From assembly GCF_017811815.1 (NCBI RefSeq), contig NZ_JADKZI010000005.1:120561-184560 (forward strand): 64,000 nt of DNA, in the 5' to 3' direction. Position 1 is the stretch's first letter; each line of letters starts with the position of its first letter. Positions 40,584-49,753 of the stretch are shown here, piece by piece. A model generated the notes under the pieces. The model made no database searches, had not been told where the DNA came from, and saw nothing but the letters and a program-made list of their open reading frames with translations. Position numbers and translations under genes: made by a program. This DNA comes from Flavonifractor sp. AGMB03687. Lineage in GTDB: Bacteria; Bacillota; Clostridia; Oscillospirales; Oscillospiraceae.

Positions 40584-43379
40584 TTACTCGCCCACAACAG
40601 CGGCGCAGCGGGGGCACAGCTCGGCGTGATGGCCGTCGGTGCCGATGGCGTCGTTGTGGTTCCAGCAGCGGGGGCACTTGGGGGCCTCGGACAGCTTGAC
40701 GGCGATGGTGCAGGGGATGAGGCTCTCCTCGTTCTTCTCCCCTTCCACGCTGTCGGTGGTGACGGTGACCTTGGACACGATGCACAGGGAGGCCAGGTCC
40801 ACGTCCTTCAGGAAGTCGGCGTCCTCAGCGGACACGGAGATGGTGACCTCGGTGTCCTGGGCCTTCTTGAACACACCGGCGTTGCGGGCGTTCTCCAGGG
40901 CCTTGTTGACGGCGTCACGCAGGCTGACCAGCTTCTCCCAGCGGGCCTTAGCGGCGTCGTCCAGGGTGAAGGCGGCGTTGTCCTCGGGCATGTCGTTGAG
41001 GAGCACGCTCTCGGCGTCCACACCGGCGGCATGCTGCATGGCGTGCCAGATCTCGTCGGAGGTGAAGGCCAGGATGGGGGCCACCAGACGGGTCATGCCG
41101 TCCAGGATATAGTAGAGGGCGGTCTGGGCGGAGCGGCGCTCGGCCTCGCTGCCACAGTACAGGCGGTCCTTGATGATGTCCAGGTAGAAGTTGGACATAT
41201 CCACCACGCAGAAGTTGTAGATGGCGCGGTACACACCGTGGAACTCGTAGCGGTCGTAGGCGGCCCGGACGTTCTTCACCAGCTCGTTGAGGCAGTGGAG
41301 GGCGTAGCGGTCCAGGTCCATCAGCTGCTCCACCGGCACCAGATTGGCGTCGGGATCGAAGTCGCACAGGTTGCCCAGCATGTAGCGGGCGGTGTTGCGG
41401 ATCTTCAGGTAGGCCTGGGAGAGCTGCTTCATGATGTCCTTGGAGATGCGCATGTCCTGGGTGTAGTCGGCGGAAGCCACCCACAGGCGGAGCATGTCGG
41501 CACCGTACTCCTTGATGACCTCATCGGGGGACACGGCGTTGCCCAGGGACTTGTGCATGGCCTTGCCCTCGCCGTCCACGGTCCAGCCGTGGGTGGCGAT
41601 CTGCTTGTAGGGAGCCACGCCGTTGACGGCAATGGAGGTCAGCATGGAGGACTGGAACCAGCCGCGGTACTGATCGCCGCCCTCCAGGTACAGGTCGGCG
41701 GGATACTTCAGGTAGGGGCGCTCGGCGGCCACGGCGGCCCAGGTGGAGCCGGAGTCGAACCACACGTCCATGATGTCGGACTCCTTGGAGAAGTGGGTCT
41801 TGCCGCACTTGGGGCACACGAAGCCCTCGGGCAGCAGGTCCTTGGGCTCACGGTCGAACCACACGTTGGAGCCGTGCTCCCGGAAGAGAGCGGCCACATG
41901 GGCGATGGTCTCGGGGGTGACGATGTCGGCGCCGCAGTCGTCGCAGTAGAAGATGGGAATGGGCACGCCCCACACGCGCTGGCGGCTGATGCACCAGTCG
42001 TTGCGCTCGGAGATCATGGAGATCATGCGCTCCTTGCCCCAGCCGGGGTGCCACTGGATGTCGTCGCAGACCTTGACGGCGGTGTCCTTGATGGCGTCCA
42101 CGGAGCAGAACCACTGCTCGGTGGCACGGTAGATGATGGGGTTCTTGCAGCGCCAGCAGTGGGGGTAGGAGTGGGTGATCTGCTCCTTGGCCACCAGGAA
42201 GCCTTCCTTCTCCAGGTCCTCCACCACCAGGTCGTTGCCCTTGGCGTAGAACTGGCCGTTGTAGCGCTCGTCGGTCATGACGCCCTTGGCGTTGACGGGC
42301 ACGGGCACGCCGATGTGGGTGAGGCCGGCCTTGTCGTACTGCTGGCAGATCTGGAAGTCCTCGGCGCCGAAGCCGGGGGCGGTGTGGACGCAGCCGGAGC
42401 CGGCGTCCAGGGTGACGTGCTCGCCGTTGAGGATGACGGACTCACGGTCAAACAGGGGGTGAGTGGCGGTCATCAGCTCAAACTCAGAGCCCTTCAGCTC
42501 AGCCAGCACCTTGCAGGCATCATAGTCGATGTGGGCAGCCTTGCACACGCTCTCGGCCAGGTCCTTGGCCAGGATATACACGTCGCCGTTGGGCACCTGG
42601 AGCAGCACGTAGTCGAAGTCGGCGTTCAGGCAGATGGCGAAGTTGCCGGGGATGGTCCAGGGGGTGGTGGTCCAGATCACGAAGTAGGTCTTGGAGAGGT
42701 CGGTGTACTGGCCCAGCTTGCCCTTGTCGTCCCGGACGGGGAACTTGACGAAGATGGTGGTACAGGGGTCGTCGGCGTACTCGATCTCGGCCTCGGCCAG
42801 AGCGGTCTGGTCTGCGGGGCACCAGTACACGGGCTTCATGCCCTTGTAGATGAGGCCCTTCTCAGCCATCTTGCCAAAGACCTCGATCTGCTTGGCCTCA
42901 AACTCAGGCAGCAGGGTGATATAGGGGTTGTCCCACTCGCCCAGCACGCCCAGCCGCTGGAACTGGCCGGTCATCTTGGCGATGTAGCCCTCGGCGTACT
43001 CCCGGCACTTGGTGCGGAACTGGGCGGTGGTCATCTCGTCCCGCTTGACCTTCTTGTCCTTGAGGACGGCGGACTCGATGGGCAGACCGTGGGTATCCCA
43101 GCCGGGCACGTAGGGGGCGTAGTGGCCGGTCATGTTCTTGTGCTTAACGATGATGTCCTTGAGGATCTTGTTCAGGGCGGTGCCGATGTGGATGTTGCCG
43201 TTGGCGTACGGAGGGCCGTCGTGGAGGACGAAGGAGGGCTTGCCCTCGTTGCGCTTGACCATCTTGTTATAGAGGTCGTGGTCGTACATCTCCTGGAGCA
43301 TGTCGGGCTCACGCTTGGGCAGGCCCGCCCGCATGGGGAAGTCGGTCTGGGGCAGATGGACGGTCTGGTTGTAATCCAT
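40584..43379 (-). CDS. ileS: Isoleucyl-tRNA synthetase
   Basis: 931 residues, class I synthetase of eubacterial type. The HIGH signature is PPYANGNIHIGTALNKI (about 55-71). The CP1 editing domain carries GWDTHGLPIE and the TTTPWTIPGN motif. The KMSKS-type loop is DGEGKAMHKSLGN (about 595). A C-terminal zinc finger CPRCWNHND...ELCPRC closes the protein. The ATG has AAAGGAGA upstream. An Ile T-box leader controls it. It follows divIVA as in many Firmicutes. Confidence 0.97.
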   Translation of the reverse strand: MDYNQTVHLPQTDFPMRAGLPKREPDMLQEMYDHDLYNKMVKRNEGKPSFVLHDGPPYANGNIHIGTALNKILKDIIVKHKNMTGHYAPYVPGWDTHGLPIESAVLKDKKVKRDEMTTAQFRTKCREYAEGYIAKMTGQFQRLGVLGEWDNPYITLLPEFEAKQIEVFGKMAEKGLIYKGMKPVYWCPADQTALAEAEIEYADDPCTTIFVKFPVRDDKGKLGQYTDLSKTYFVIWTTTPWTIPGNFAICLNADFDYVLLQVPNGDVYILAKDLAESVCKAAHIDYDACKVLAELKGSEFELMTATHPLFDRESVILNGEHVTLDAGSGCVHTAPGFGAEDFQICQQYDKAGLTHIGVPVPVNAKGVMTDERYNGQFYAKGNDLVVEDLEKEGFLVAKEQITHSYPHCWRCKNPIIYRATEQWFCSVDAIKDTAVKVCDDIQWHPGWGKERMISMISERNDWCISRQRVWGVPIPIFYCDDCGADIVTPETIAHVAALFREHGSNVWFDREPKDLLPEGFVCPKCGKTHFSKESDIMDVWFDSGSTWAAVAAERPYLKYPADLYLEGGDQYRGWFQSSMLTSIAVNGVAPYKQIATHGWTVDGEGKAMHKSLGNAVSPDEVIKEYGADMLRLWVASADYTQDMRISKDIMKQLSQAYLKIRNTARYMLGNLCDFDPDANLVPVEQLMDLDRYALHCLNELVKNVRAAYDRYEFHGVYRAIYNFCVVDMSNFYLDIIKDRLYCGSEAERRSAQTALYYILDGMTRLVAPILAFTSDEIWHAMQHAAGVDAESVLLNDMPEDNAAFTLDDAAKARWEKLVSLRDAVNKALENARNAGVFKKAQDTEVTISVSAEDADFLKDVDLASLCIVSKVTVTTDSVEGEKNEESLIPCTIAVKLSEAPKCPRCWNHNDAIGTDGHHAELCPRCAAVVGE

Positions 43380-43426
43380 GGGTGGTTCTCCTTTATCTTG
43401 AAATTAAAATAAACGGATGGGTGTGC

Positions 43427-43490
43427 GGGCGGGTGTGGGCACCCGCCCCTACGGTTTGGGACAAGTAGGGGCCGATGCCCACATCGGCCC
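43427..43490. repeat. Palindromic modules B' and A' right of ileS
   Basis: GGGCGGGTG/CACCCGCCC-CTAC (43427-43452) and GTAG-GGGCCGATG/CATCGGCCC (43465-43490). They are the reverse complements, in reverse order, of the two modules left of ileS. They lie between the T-box terminator and the ileS RBS, in the leader of the read-through mRNA. Confidence 0.8.
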
Positions 43491-43504
43491 GTCGGACAGG
43501 GCAA

Positions 43505-43740
43505 ACAAAAAGCGCCCCTGTCTCCTAAGAGACAAAGGCGCACACCTCTGCGGTACCACTCTCATTGTTCCGGGCAGACCGGAACCACTCGACAGCCGGT
43601 AACGGGGCCAGCCGGGGCCGCTTACTGTAGTGCTTCGGCGGTCCTGCTCGGAGGTGATCTTCCCGGCCTGTCCTGTCCGCCTTGCACCGAAACGGCGGCT
43701 CTCTGCGCAGGGTTGGGGGCGGTACTCGTCCTCGTCACAG
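43505..43740 (-). promoter_or_regulatory. T-box leader for isoleucine (ileS)
   Basis: Read leftward, the leader opens with GTGACGAGGACGAGTA of stem I and an AGAGAG bulge. It has a specifier loop GGAAGATCACC with codon ATC (Ile) at 43656-43658. The T-box AGTGGTACCGCAG is at 43548-43560, and a terminator GCGCC...GGGGCGCTTTTTG ends near 43507. TGGT pairs with an ACCA tRNA end. Uncharged tRNA-Ile should favour the antiterminator. Confidence 0.95.
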
Positions 43741-43762
43741 CATGTTTCAGATGAAAATTAAC

Positions 43763-43796
43763 TGGGAGACGCCGGTTTTTCGGCGTCTCCCAGTAT
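43763..43796 (-). terminator. Terminator of divIVA
   Basis: ACTGGGAGACGCCG pairs with CGGCGTCTCCCAGT around a short A/C loop, followed leftward by TAATTTTC. Confidence 0.75.
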
Positions 43797-43823
43797 CTTA
43801 CCTGTTTGCAGGGCTTCTGTCAA
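43795..43823 (-). promoter_or_regulatory. Possible promoter of the T-box/ileS transcript
   Basis: TTGACA (43818-43823) and TAAGAT (43795-43800) on the minus strand, 17 bp apart, overlapping the divIVA stop. The start site would fall inside the hairpin at 43763-43796, which makes it doubtful despite the good match. Confidence 0.4.
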
Positions 43824-43828
43824 GGGGT

Positions 43829-44587
43829 TCAGCGGATTTCGTAATCCTTGCCGAACTGCAGGTTGTCAAAGTCGATGCGGCGGGTGGGCTCCTCCACCAC
43901 GTCGTCCTCGTCCTCCTCCTGCTGCTTGGGGGCGGCCTGCTGGGCAACCTTGCGGCCGCTGAGCTCCATCAGCTCGTCATACAGGCTGCTGCTCTCGCTC
44001 TTGGGGGCGGCGGGAGCGGCCTGAGCGGCCTGAGCGGCGCTCTCCTCCTGCTCCTTCTGGATGAGGCGCTCCACGTTCTCCTCGATGTCCCGGACGGTGT
44101 CGTCCACCGGGTCGGCGGGGGCGGGAGCGGGGGTGGCGGCGGTGAGGTGGGACAGGCCGCCGAGGAAGTCCATCTCATGCTGATAGAGCTCCTTCAGCTT
44201 GGCCACATAGGAGGCGGTGGACTGCTGGGCGGCGGCCAGGCGCATCTGCTCGTCCCGGATGGCCTGCTGCAGCTCGGCCATGCGGGCCTTGGCGTCCACC
44301 TCGGCGTTCTGCATCAGCTGGCTGCGCTTGCTCTCGGCCTCGGCCACCAGATCGTCCGCCATCTTCTGGGCGGTCATCAGAGCCTTGCGCATAGCGTCCT
44401 CAGTGGAGCGATACTCCTCCACCTTCTCCACCAGTACCTTCATCTTGGCCTTCAGGGTGGCGTTTTCCTTGTAGAGGGTGGTGTAGTCCGCCGTCAAGAT
44501 GTCCAGGAATTCATCCACCATGGTCATATTGTAGCCGTTAAAGGATTTGGTAAAGGCGTGTTCAGAGACTTCCTGCGGCGTCAGCAT
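43829..44587 (-). CDS. divIVA: DivIVA cell-division / polarity protein
   Basis: 252 residues. The N-terminal membrane-curvature domain starts MLTPQEVSEHAFTKSFNGYN with the conserved FxxxxxGY feature. A long coiled coil follows (about 35-150). The C-terminal third is acidic and disordered (QQAAPKQQEEDEDDVVEEP), ending in a short conserved tail. It recruits division or pole factors. GGGGGAA precedes the ATG. It follows sepF in the ylm block. Confidence 0.93.
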   Translation of the reverse strand: MLTPQEVSEHAFTKSFNGYNMTMVDEFLDILTADYTTLYKENATLKAKMKVLVEKVEEYRSTEDAMRKALMTAQKMADDLVAEAESKRSQLMQNAEVDAKARMAELQQAIRDEQMRLAAAQQSTASYVAKLKELYQHEMDFLGGLSHLTAATPAPAPADPVDDTVRDIEENVERLIQKEQEESAAQAAQAAPAAPKSESSSLYDELMELSGRKVAQQAAPKQQEEDEDDVVEEPTRRIDFDNLQFGKDYEIR

Positions 44588-44647
44588 AAGTCAATTCCCC
44601 CTGATCTATTTGTGTCTTATGGGTCCCGCGGACGGGACGGCATGGCA

Positions 44648-44678
44648 CATAGGGCGTGACGGTCCGTCGCGCCCTATG
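44648..44678. repeat. Palindrome between divIVA and sepF
   Basis: CATAGGGCG-GAC and GTC-CGCCCTATG form a long imperfect stem around GGTCC. It has no T-run. It may be an RNA processing or attenuation signal, or another dispersed palindrome. Confidence 0.5.
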
Positions 44679-44697
44679 GCAAATTTGTTTGGTTGAT

Positions 44698-45207
44698 TTA
44701 GAAGTACAGGCCGTTGTTCTCCAGCTCGTCGATGAGATCACCGAGAATGTCCACGTTGTAGGGCGTGATGATGTAAGTGGAGATGGCCACCTTCTTGATC
44801 TTGCCCTCGTTGGCGTAGGCCACGCCGGACAGGAAGTCCAGCAGACGGCGGGCGATGTCCTTGTTGGTGGACTCCAGGTTGAGGACCACGGTGCGCTTCT
44901 CGCGCAGATGGTCGGCGATCTCGCTGGCGTTCTCGAAGCGCTCGGGCTTCACCAGCACCACCTGCAGCTGGGTGGTGGTGTGGATGTTGACCACTTTGTT
45001 GCTGCGGCGCTCCGTATCAACAGAATAGAGGCTGCCGGTGGACTCGGAAATGGCCTGGCTCTTGGCGCTCTTGCGCTCCAGCCGGTCGCCGCCGGTGCGG
45101 TCCATCCGCTCACTGCGGGAGACGGGCTCGAAGTCGTCTTCGTACTCGTCCTCCGGCTCGTCCTCGTAGGGGCGGGCCAGCCGCCGCAGTTCATCAAACA
45201 ATCCCAT
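44698..45207 (-). CDS. sepF: Cell-division protein SepF
   Basis: 169 residues. An N-terminal amphipathic membrane-binding helix (MGLFDELRRLARP) leads into an acidic linker (EDEPEDEYEDDFEP) and the SepF core (VVLVKPERFENASEIADHLREKRTVVLNLESTNKDIARRLLDFLSGVAYA, about 85-135). SepF forms rings that align FtsZ filaments. AGGAGG lies before the ATG. It follows ylmE by 25 bases. Confidence 0.95.
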   Translation of the reverse strand: MGLFDELRRLARPYEDEPEDEYEDDFEPVSRSERMDRTGGDRLERKSAKSQAISESTGSLYSVDTERRSNKVVNIHTTTQLQVVLVKPERFENASEIADHLREKRTVVLNLESTNKDIARRLLDFLSGVAYANEGKIKKVAISTYIITPYNVDILGDLIDELENNGLYF

Positions 45208-45232
45208 ATTCGGTTACCTCCTAGATCCTATA

Positions 45233-45940
45233 TCAGGCTTTATGCATGGGAGGGCGGGGACCGAACAGGGCGGTGCCTACGCGCACCAGGGTGGCCCCTT
45301 CCCGGACGGCGTCCTCATAATCGCCGCTCATTCCCATAGAAAGACAGTCGATTGTGGTTCCATTATCCGACATCTTGCCTCTTATGTCAACAAAAAGCTG
45401 ACGCATTTTTGCAAAAAACGGCCGATTTCCGTCCGGTCCCTCGGCCACGGGGGGAATGGCCATCAGGCCCCGCAGGTTCACATGGGGGCAGGCGGCGGCT
45501 TTTTCCGCCAGGGCGGGCAGCTCCTCGGGGGAGATGCCGCTCTTGGACTCCTCCCCGCCGATGTTGATCTCCAGCAGGATGTCCTGCACCAGGTCCAGCT
45601 TGGCGGCCTGGGCCTCGATGGCGTCCAGCAGATGCTCCGAGCCCACCGACTCGATGAGATCCACCCGGCCCACCACCTGCTTGACCTTGTTGGTCTGCAG
45701 ATGGCCGATGAAGTGGAGGGCGGCCCCGGCATAGGCGTCGTCGTCCAGGTGGGCGGTCATCTCCTGCACCCGGTTCTCCCCGCAGATGGTAACTCCGGCG
45801 GCAATGGCCTGCCGGATGGTATCCGAGGTCTGGACCTTGGTGGCGGCCACCAGGGTGATCTCCGAGGGGTCACGGCCCACCTCACGGGCCGCGGCGGCGA
45901 TGTTGGCCTTGACCTGCGCTACTTTCTCTTCCAGGGACAT
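45233..45940 (-). CDS. ylmE: PLP homeostasis protein YlmE (YggS family)
   Basis: 235 residues, single-domain fold type III PLP-binding protein. The PLP lysine is in VAATKVQ (about 35). FIGHLQTNKVKQVVGRVDLIESVGS and SMGMSGDYEDAVREGATLVRVGTALFG are family signatures. It balances vitamin B6 pools rather than catalysing a known reaction. ATG at 45940 has GGAGG upstream. It precedes sepF as in the classic ylmE-sepF-divIVA set. Confidence 0.94.
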   Translation of the reverse strand: MSLEEKVAQVKANIAAAAREVGRDPSEITLVAATKVQTSDTIRQAIAAGVTICGENRVQEMTAHLDDDAYAGAALHFIGHLQTNKVKQVVGRVDLIESVGSEHLLDAIEAQAAKLDLVQDILLEINIGGEESKSGISPEELPALAEKAAACPHVNLRGLMAIPPVAEGPDGNRPFFAKMRQLFVDIRGKMSDNGTTIDCLSMGMSGDYEDAVREGATLVRVGTALFGPRPPMHKA

Positions 45941-46018
45941 AACTAGCACCTCCAAATAAAATACACACAAAAAAGTGAGGCAAAACCGCCTGCCCAAAGG
46001 CAGGGGGATCGTCCGAAG

Positions 46019-47302
46019 TTAATTGATGACCTTGCCGTCGTACAGCTCGCCGGAGGAGATAATGATCTTGTCTCCTGCCCGCAGAGCCTTTTTCTCCTGG
46101 GTGGGGGTCTCGGTGGAGGCGGCCTTTACCAGGATGTAGTCGTCCTCCTCCGCCAACACGGTGACCTCCTTGAACTCGGCCCGCTGGCCCACCAGGGCGT
46201 ACACGCCGGTGACCGACACCTGCTTTTCCTCCTCGGTGTCCGGGTCGGTGGTGGTCTGCTGCTCCACCCGCAGGGCCTCCTTGGGCAGGCGGATGCCGGA
46301 GACGGTATCAAAGACCAGCTCCACCGTCTGGCGGCGCAGCAGGGTGGTGTCGGACAGGAACTTGTCGGCGGAGAGCACCACCACCACCTTCCCGTTCTCC
46401 GGGTCGCTCATCCGCTCCACCTCCATGTCCACCTCGCCGGACCAGTCCCGGGAGAAGCGGACCGTGATGGTGCGCCCCTCCACCAGCCGCTGGGCTTCCT
46501 CCTCCGGCAGGGTGCAGGCGAAGTACCAGGTGGAGTTGGTGATAAGCTTGCCAATGGCGGAGGTGTTCTCCGTCGGAGTCTGGCGGGCCAGCTGCTCCAG
46601 CTGGGAGGGGGTGATGGAATCCAGCATGTCCGGGGTAATGAGGCTCTCATATCCGTCCACCAGACCGGAGAACACCCCCGACTGGGATGCGGTCACCCGG
46701 CTGGTGCTCTGGGAGGCCTGGGCGGTCAGGGTCTGGATCTGGGCGTTGACCTCGTCCAGCGAGGCCTGGAGGGCGGCGGTGGAGTCCCCCTCCTGGTTAA
46801 AGGTGTAGCTGTGCTTATAGATCAGGCTCTTGAGCTCCAGGGTCTGGCTCTCCAGACCCGTCAGGTCGCCGGAGGAGGCGGCCCCCCGCAGATCGGCGAT
46901 GGCGTCAGCCACCCGGGTGCTGAGCTGGGCGGAGTCGCTGCTCCCCCCGGCCTGAGCCAGGGCGTACTCCAGCTGCTCCTGCTCCAACAGCAGCTGCTGG
47001 AGGGTCTGGCGCTGGGTGAGGCCGTCGTCGCTCTGATAGAACAGGGCCACGGTCTCCCCCCGGCTCACCTTCTCTCCCTCGTCAGGGAGCAGCTCTACCG
47101 TGCCCCCCTGGCCGGTGAGGACACTCTCCTGCCGGACCAGAAATCCGGTGGCCTCCATGCTGTCGCTGACGGTGTAGGTGTAGGCCAGCACCGTGGGATA
47201 GATCTCCCGCAGGCTGTTCCACGCCGACACACCGATGGTGAGCAGGATGGCGCCCAGCAGAAGCAGCATGATGATGCGGGCGTTCAAAGAACCTTGCTTC
47301 AT
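46019..47302 (-). CDS. HlyD-like membrane-fusion / adaptor protein
   Basis: 427 residues. One N-terminal transmembrane helix (about 8-26), then a biotinyl-lipoyl-like segment (GFLVRQESVLTGQGGTVELLPDEGEKVSRGETVALFY). An alpha-helical hairpin (about 95-200) and beta-barrel domains with FDTVSGIRLPKEAL follow. It resembles the HlyD-domain proteins found next to ylmE in Clostridia. No ABC transporter is adjacent, so its partner is unknown; a role in division or envelope biology is inferred from context. Confidence 0.8.
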   Translation of the reverse strand: MKQGSLNARIIMLLLLGAILLTIGVSAWNSLREIYPTVLAYTYTVSDSMEATGFLVRQESVLTGQGGTVELLPDEGEKVSRGETVALFYQSDDGLTQRQTLQQLLLEQEQLEYALAQAGGSSDSAQLSTRVADAIADLRGAASSGDLTGLESQTLELKSLIYKHSYTFNQEGDSTAALQASLDEVNAQIQTLTAQASQSTSRVTASQSGVFSGLVDGYESLITPDMLDSITPSQLEQLARQTPTENTSAIGKLITNSTWYFACTLPEEEAQRLVEGRTITVRFSRDWSGEVDMEVERMSDPENGKVVVVLSADKFLSDTTLLRRQTVELVFDTVSGIRLPKEALRVEQQTTTDPDTEEEKQVSVTGVYALVGQRAEFKEVTVLAEEDDYILVKAASTETPTQEKKALRAGDKIIISSGELYDGKVIN

Positions 47303-47317
47303 TTGGTACTCCTTTTG

Positions 47318-47554
47318 TTAGTCGCCACGCTCCTCCCGCTCCAGAGAGATGGCCCGCTCGGGCACGATGGTGGAGATGGCGTGCTTGTAGATCACCTGCT
47401 GCTTGTCCCCCGTCATAAGTACCACCACAAAGGCGTCATAGCCCACGATCTGACCTTTCAGCTGATAGCCGTTCATGAGAAAGGCGGTGACGTTGGCGTG
47501 GGTCCGCCGGGCGCGGAGCAGGAACAGGTCTTGCAGGTTGGGTGTCTTTTGCAT
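47318..47554 (-). CDS. hfq: RNA chaperone Hfq
   Basis: 78 residues, Sm fold. Sm1 NLQDLFLLRARRTHANVTAFLMNGYQLKGQIVGYD and Sm2 with the YKHAIST motif (Lys-His of the proximal RNA face) are clear. ATG at 47554 has AAGGAG upstream. It lies 98 bases after mutL; the miaA gene normally between mutL and hfq is absent. Confidence 0.95.
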   Translation of the reverse strand: MQKTPNLQDLFLLRARRTHANVTAFLMNGYQLKGQIVGYDAFVVVLMTGDKQQVIYKHAISTIVPERAISLEREERGD

Positions 47555-47652
47555 ATGGATGCACTCCTTTTTCTCTGAGATGCACCCAATATATACCAAT
47601 TACTGGAAAGGTTTTGTCGAACCTTGGGGAAGGAGCCACATTTCCCGGGGAG

Positions 47653-49653
47653 TTACGCTCTTCCGAACCGTTTTTCGATCTGGCTGCGGGTCAGCTCAAT
47701 AGCCACAGGCCTGCCATGGGGGCAATACTTGACCTCCCCGGCCATGACGGCTTTGGCCACCTTGAGCAGCTCGGCCTCCCCGTTTTTCTGGCCCCCCTTG
47801 ATGGCCGCTTTGCAGGCCATGGTGTGGAGAAGGGCGTCCCGGGCGCTGTCCGGGTCGGCGGTGCCGCAGGTGATGAGCCTGCCTGCCAGCTCCAGCAGCA
47901 CGTCGGGGATGGAAGCGGCGTCCACGTCGTCGGGGGCGGTGCGCACGATGATGGCTCCGCCGCCGAAGTCCTCCGCCTCAAAGCCGAAGCGCTCCAGCAG
48001 GGGCAGCTGGGCCAGCAGGGCGGCCCCCTCCTCCGCCGGAGGGGTAAAGACCACCGGGGTGAGCAGGGTCTGGACCATGGGGGTGTACCCCGCCGCCTTC
48101 AGGCGGTCGAAGTTCATCCGCTCGTGGGCGGCGTGCTTGTCGATGAGGAGCACCTTGTCCCCCTGCTCCACGATGATGTAGGTGTTTAAGACCTCGCCTG
48201 CCATGCGCCAGGGTGTCTCTTCCGGCTCAGGCTGGATAGGAGTCTGGGGTTCCACAGGTACGACGATGGGAGTGGGTTCCTTCTCGATCACCGTAGGAGC
48301 GACGGTTGGGGTCACTTTGGGACGCTCGGGAACGACCTCCACAGGCGGGGTGGTTTTGGCCGGTTCCGTCCGGGGAGCCGGGGTGGGAGCCGGTTTGGGC
48401 TCCGGCCGTACGGGCTGGATGGTGGAAACCGGCCGCTCCGGGACCGCAGGGGCGACCCTTGCGGTCGTCCGTGGTACAGACGGGGCGGTTTGGACAGTCC
48501 GGGCAGTAAAATCCCGGAGGGGCAGGGACGGGGCGGGCTTGTCCGCCGTCTTGCGGAACTGCTCCGCCGTCATGGTGCGGAAGGTGGTCTGGTGAGGGGT
48601 CACCGTGTCCTGGGCGGCCTTGGGGACGGGCCGGGGGGTGTCCCCCAGGGCGGAGGGCCGGGACCGGTCGGCCTCCAGGGTGGATTTCACGGCGTAATAC
48701 ACCGCGTCAAATACCTTTTTCTCGCTGCCGAATTTGACCTCCTGCTTGGTGGGGTGGACGTTCACGTCCACGGCGTTGAGCTTGGTCTGGAGGTGGAGGA
48801 CGCAGCCGGGGAACTTGCCCACCATCTTCTGGTTGGCGTAGGCCTCCTCCAGAGCGGCCATCATGGTGCGGCTCTTTACATACCGCCCGTTGACGAAGAA
48901 ATGCTGATAGCCCCGGGTGCCCCGGCAGCAGGTGGGCAGGGACACAAAGCCGGTGACCGTCATATCCTCCCCGGAGCCCTTTACTGGAGTAAAGCCCAGG
49001 GCCAGGTCCCGGCCCAGCACGGCGTACAGGGCGGACTGGAGTTTGCCGTCGCCGGGGGTGAGCAGGTCCTGCTTGCCGTCCCGGAGAAACTTGATGCTCA
49101 CCTCCGGGTGGGACAGGGCCAGCCGCTGCACCATGGCGAAGCAGGCGGCTCCCTCGGCGGAGTCCTTCTTCATGAACTTGAGCCGGGCGGGGGTGTTGTA
49201 GAACAGGTCCCGCACCACCATAGTGGTACCCTGGGGACAGCCTGCCTCCTCCTGGCTCACCACCACCCCGGCCTCCAGAGAGAGGGCGGCCCCCAGGGGG
49301 GATTCGGCGGTGCGGGTGAGCAGCTCCATCCGGGACACGGCGGAGATGGCGGCCAGAGCTTCGCCCCGGAAGCCCAGGGTGCCGATGGCCTCCAGGTCGT
49401 ACTCGGTGCGCAGCTTGCTGGTGGCGTGGCGGAGAAAGGCGGTGGGGGCCTCGTCGGCGTTGATGCCGCAGCCGTTGTCGGTGACCCGGATCAGGGTCAT
49501 GCCCCCGTGCTGGATCTCCACCGTCAGCTTGTCGGCTCCGGCGTCGATGGCGTTCTCCATCAGCTCCTTCACCACGGAGGCGGGCCGCTCGACGACTTCA
49601 CCGGCGGCGATCAGGTCGGCCACATGGGAATCTAATTGTTGAATGTGAGGCAT
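47653..49653 (-). CDS. mutL: DNA mismatch repair protein MutL
   Basis: 666 residues. GHKL ATPase N-terminus with ELMENAIDAGAD (about 29-40), DNGCGIN (about 58) and GFRGEALAAISAV (about 93). A proline-rich linker (about 345-460, many PAP/TP repeats) leads to the C-terminal domain with the endonuclease motif DKHAAHERMNFDRL (DQHAxxE-like, about 483) and CPHGRP near the end. The endonuclease motif fits non-MutH bacteria. It follows the CPBP gene. Confidence 0.95.
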   Translation of the reverse strand: MPHIQQLDSHVADLIAAGEVVERPASVVKELMENAIDAGADKLTVEIQHGGMTLIRVTDNGCGINADEAPTAFLRHATSKLRTEYDLEAIGTLGFRGEALAAISAVSRMELLTRTAESPLGAALSLEAGVVVSQEEAGCPQGTTMVVRDLFYNTPARLKFMKKDSAEGAACFAMVQRLALSHPEVSIKFLRDGKQDLLTPGDGKLQSALYAVLGRDLALGFTPVKGSGEDMTVTGFVSLPTCCRGTRGYQHFFVNGRYVKSRTMMAALEEAYANQKMVGKFPGCVLHLQTKLNAVDVNVHPTKQEVKFGSEKKVFDAVYYAVKSTLEADRSRPSALGDTPRPVPKAAQDTVTPHQTTFRTMTAEQFRKTADKPAPSLPLRDFTARTVQTAPSVPRTTARVAPAVPERPVSTIQPVRPEPKPAPTPAPRTEPAKTTPPVEVVPERPKVTPTVAPTVIEKEPTPIVVPVEPQTPIQPEPEETPWRMAGEVLNTYIIVEQGDKVLLIDKHAAHERMNFDRLKAAGYTPMVQTLLTPVVFTPPAEEGAALLAQLPLLERFGFEAEDFGGGAIIVRTAPDDVDAASIPDVLLELAGRLITCGTADPDSARDALLHTMACKAAIKGGQKNGEAELLKVAKAVMAGEVKYCPHGRPVAIELTRSQIEKRFGRA

Positions 49654-49682
49654 AGGGTCACCAGCTTTCTGAACGGAGAAAT

Positions 49683-49745
49683 GACGGGCGGTCCGGGAGG
49701 CCCGCCCCTACATAGTTGGGGGTAGGGGGCGGCGTCCCCGACGCC
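49683..49745. repeat. Palindromic repeat pair upstream of mutL
   Basis: GGGCGG...CCGCCC-CTAC and GTAG-GGGGCG...GACGCCCC face one another in the 100-base gap between the CPBP gene and mutL. The arrangement (CTAC then GTAG) matches that right of ileS. Confidence 0.65.
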
Positions 49746-49753
49746 CCGTGGGA

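Noticed and set aside
40329..43412. 1027-codon open frame antisense to ileS
   Set aside because: It is the mirror of the ileS reading frame in GC-rich DNA, has a Val/Gly/Leu/His-rich composition and no RBS, and ileS is unambiguous.
44648..44678. Palindrome between divIVA and sepF as a transcription terminator
   Set aside because: No T-run follows on the minus strand, and sepF-divIVA are normally co-transcribed, so it is listed only as a palindrome.
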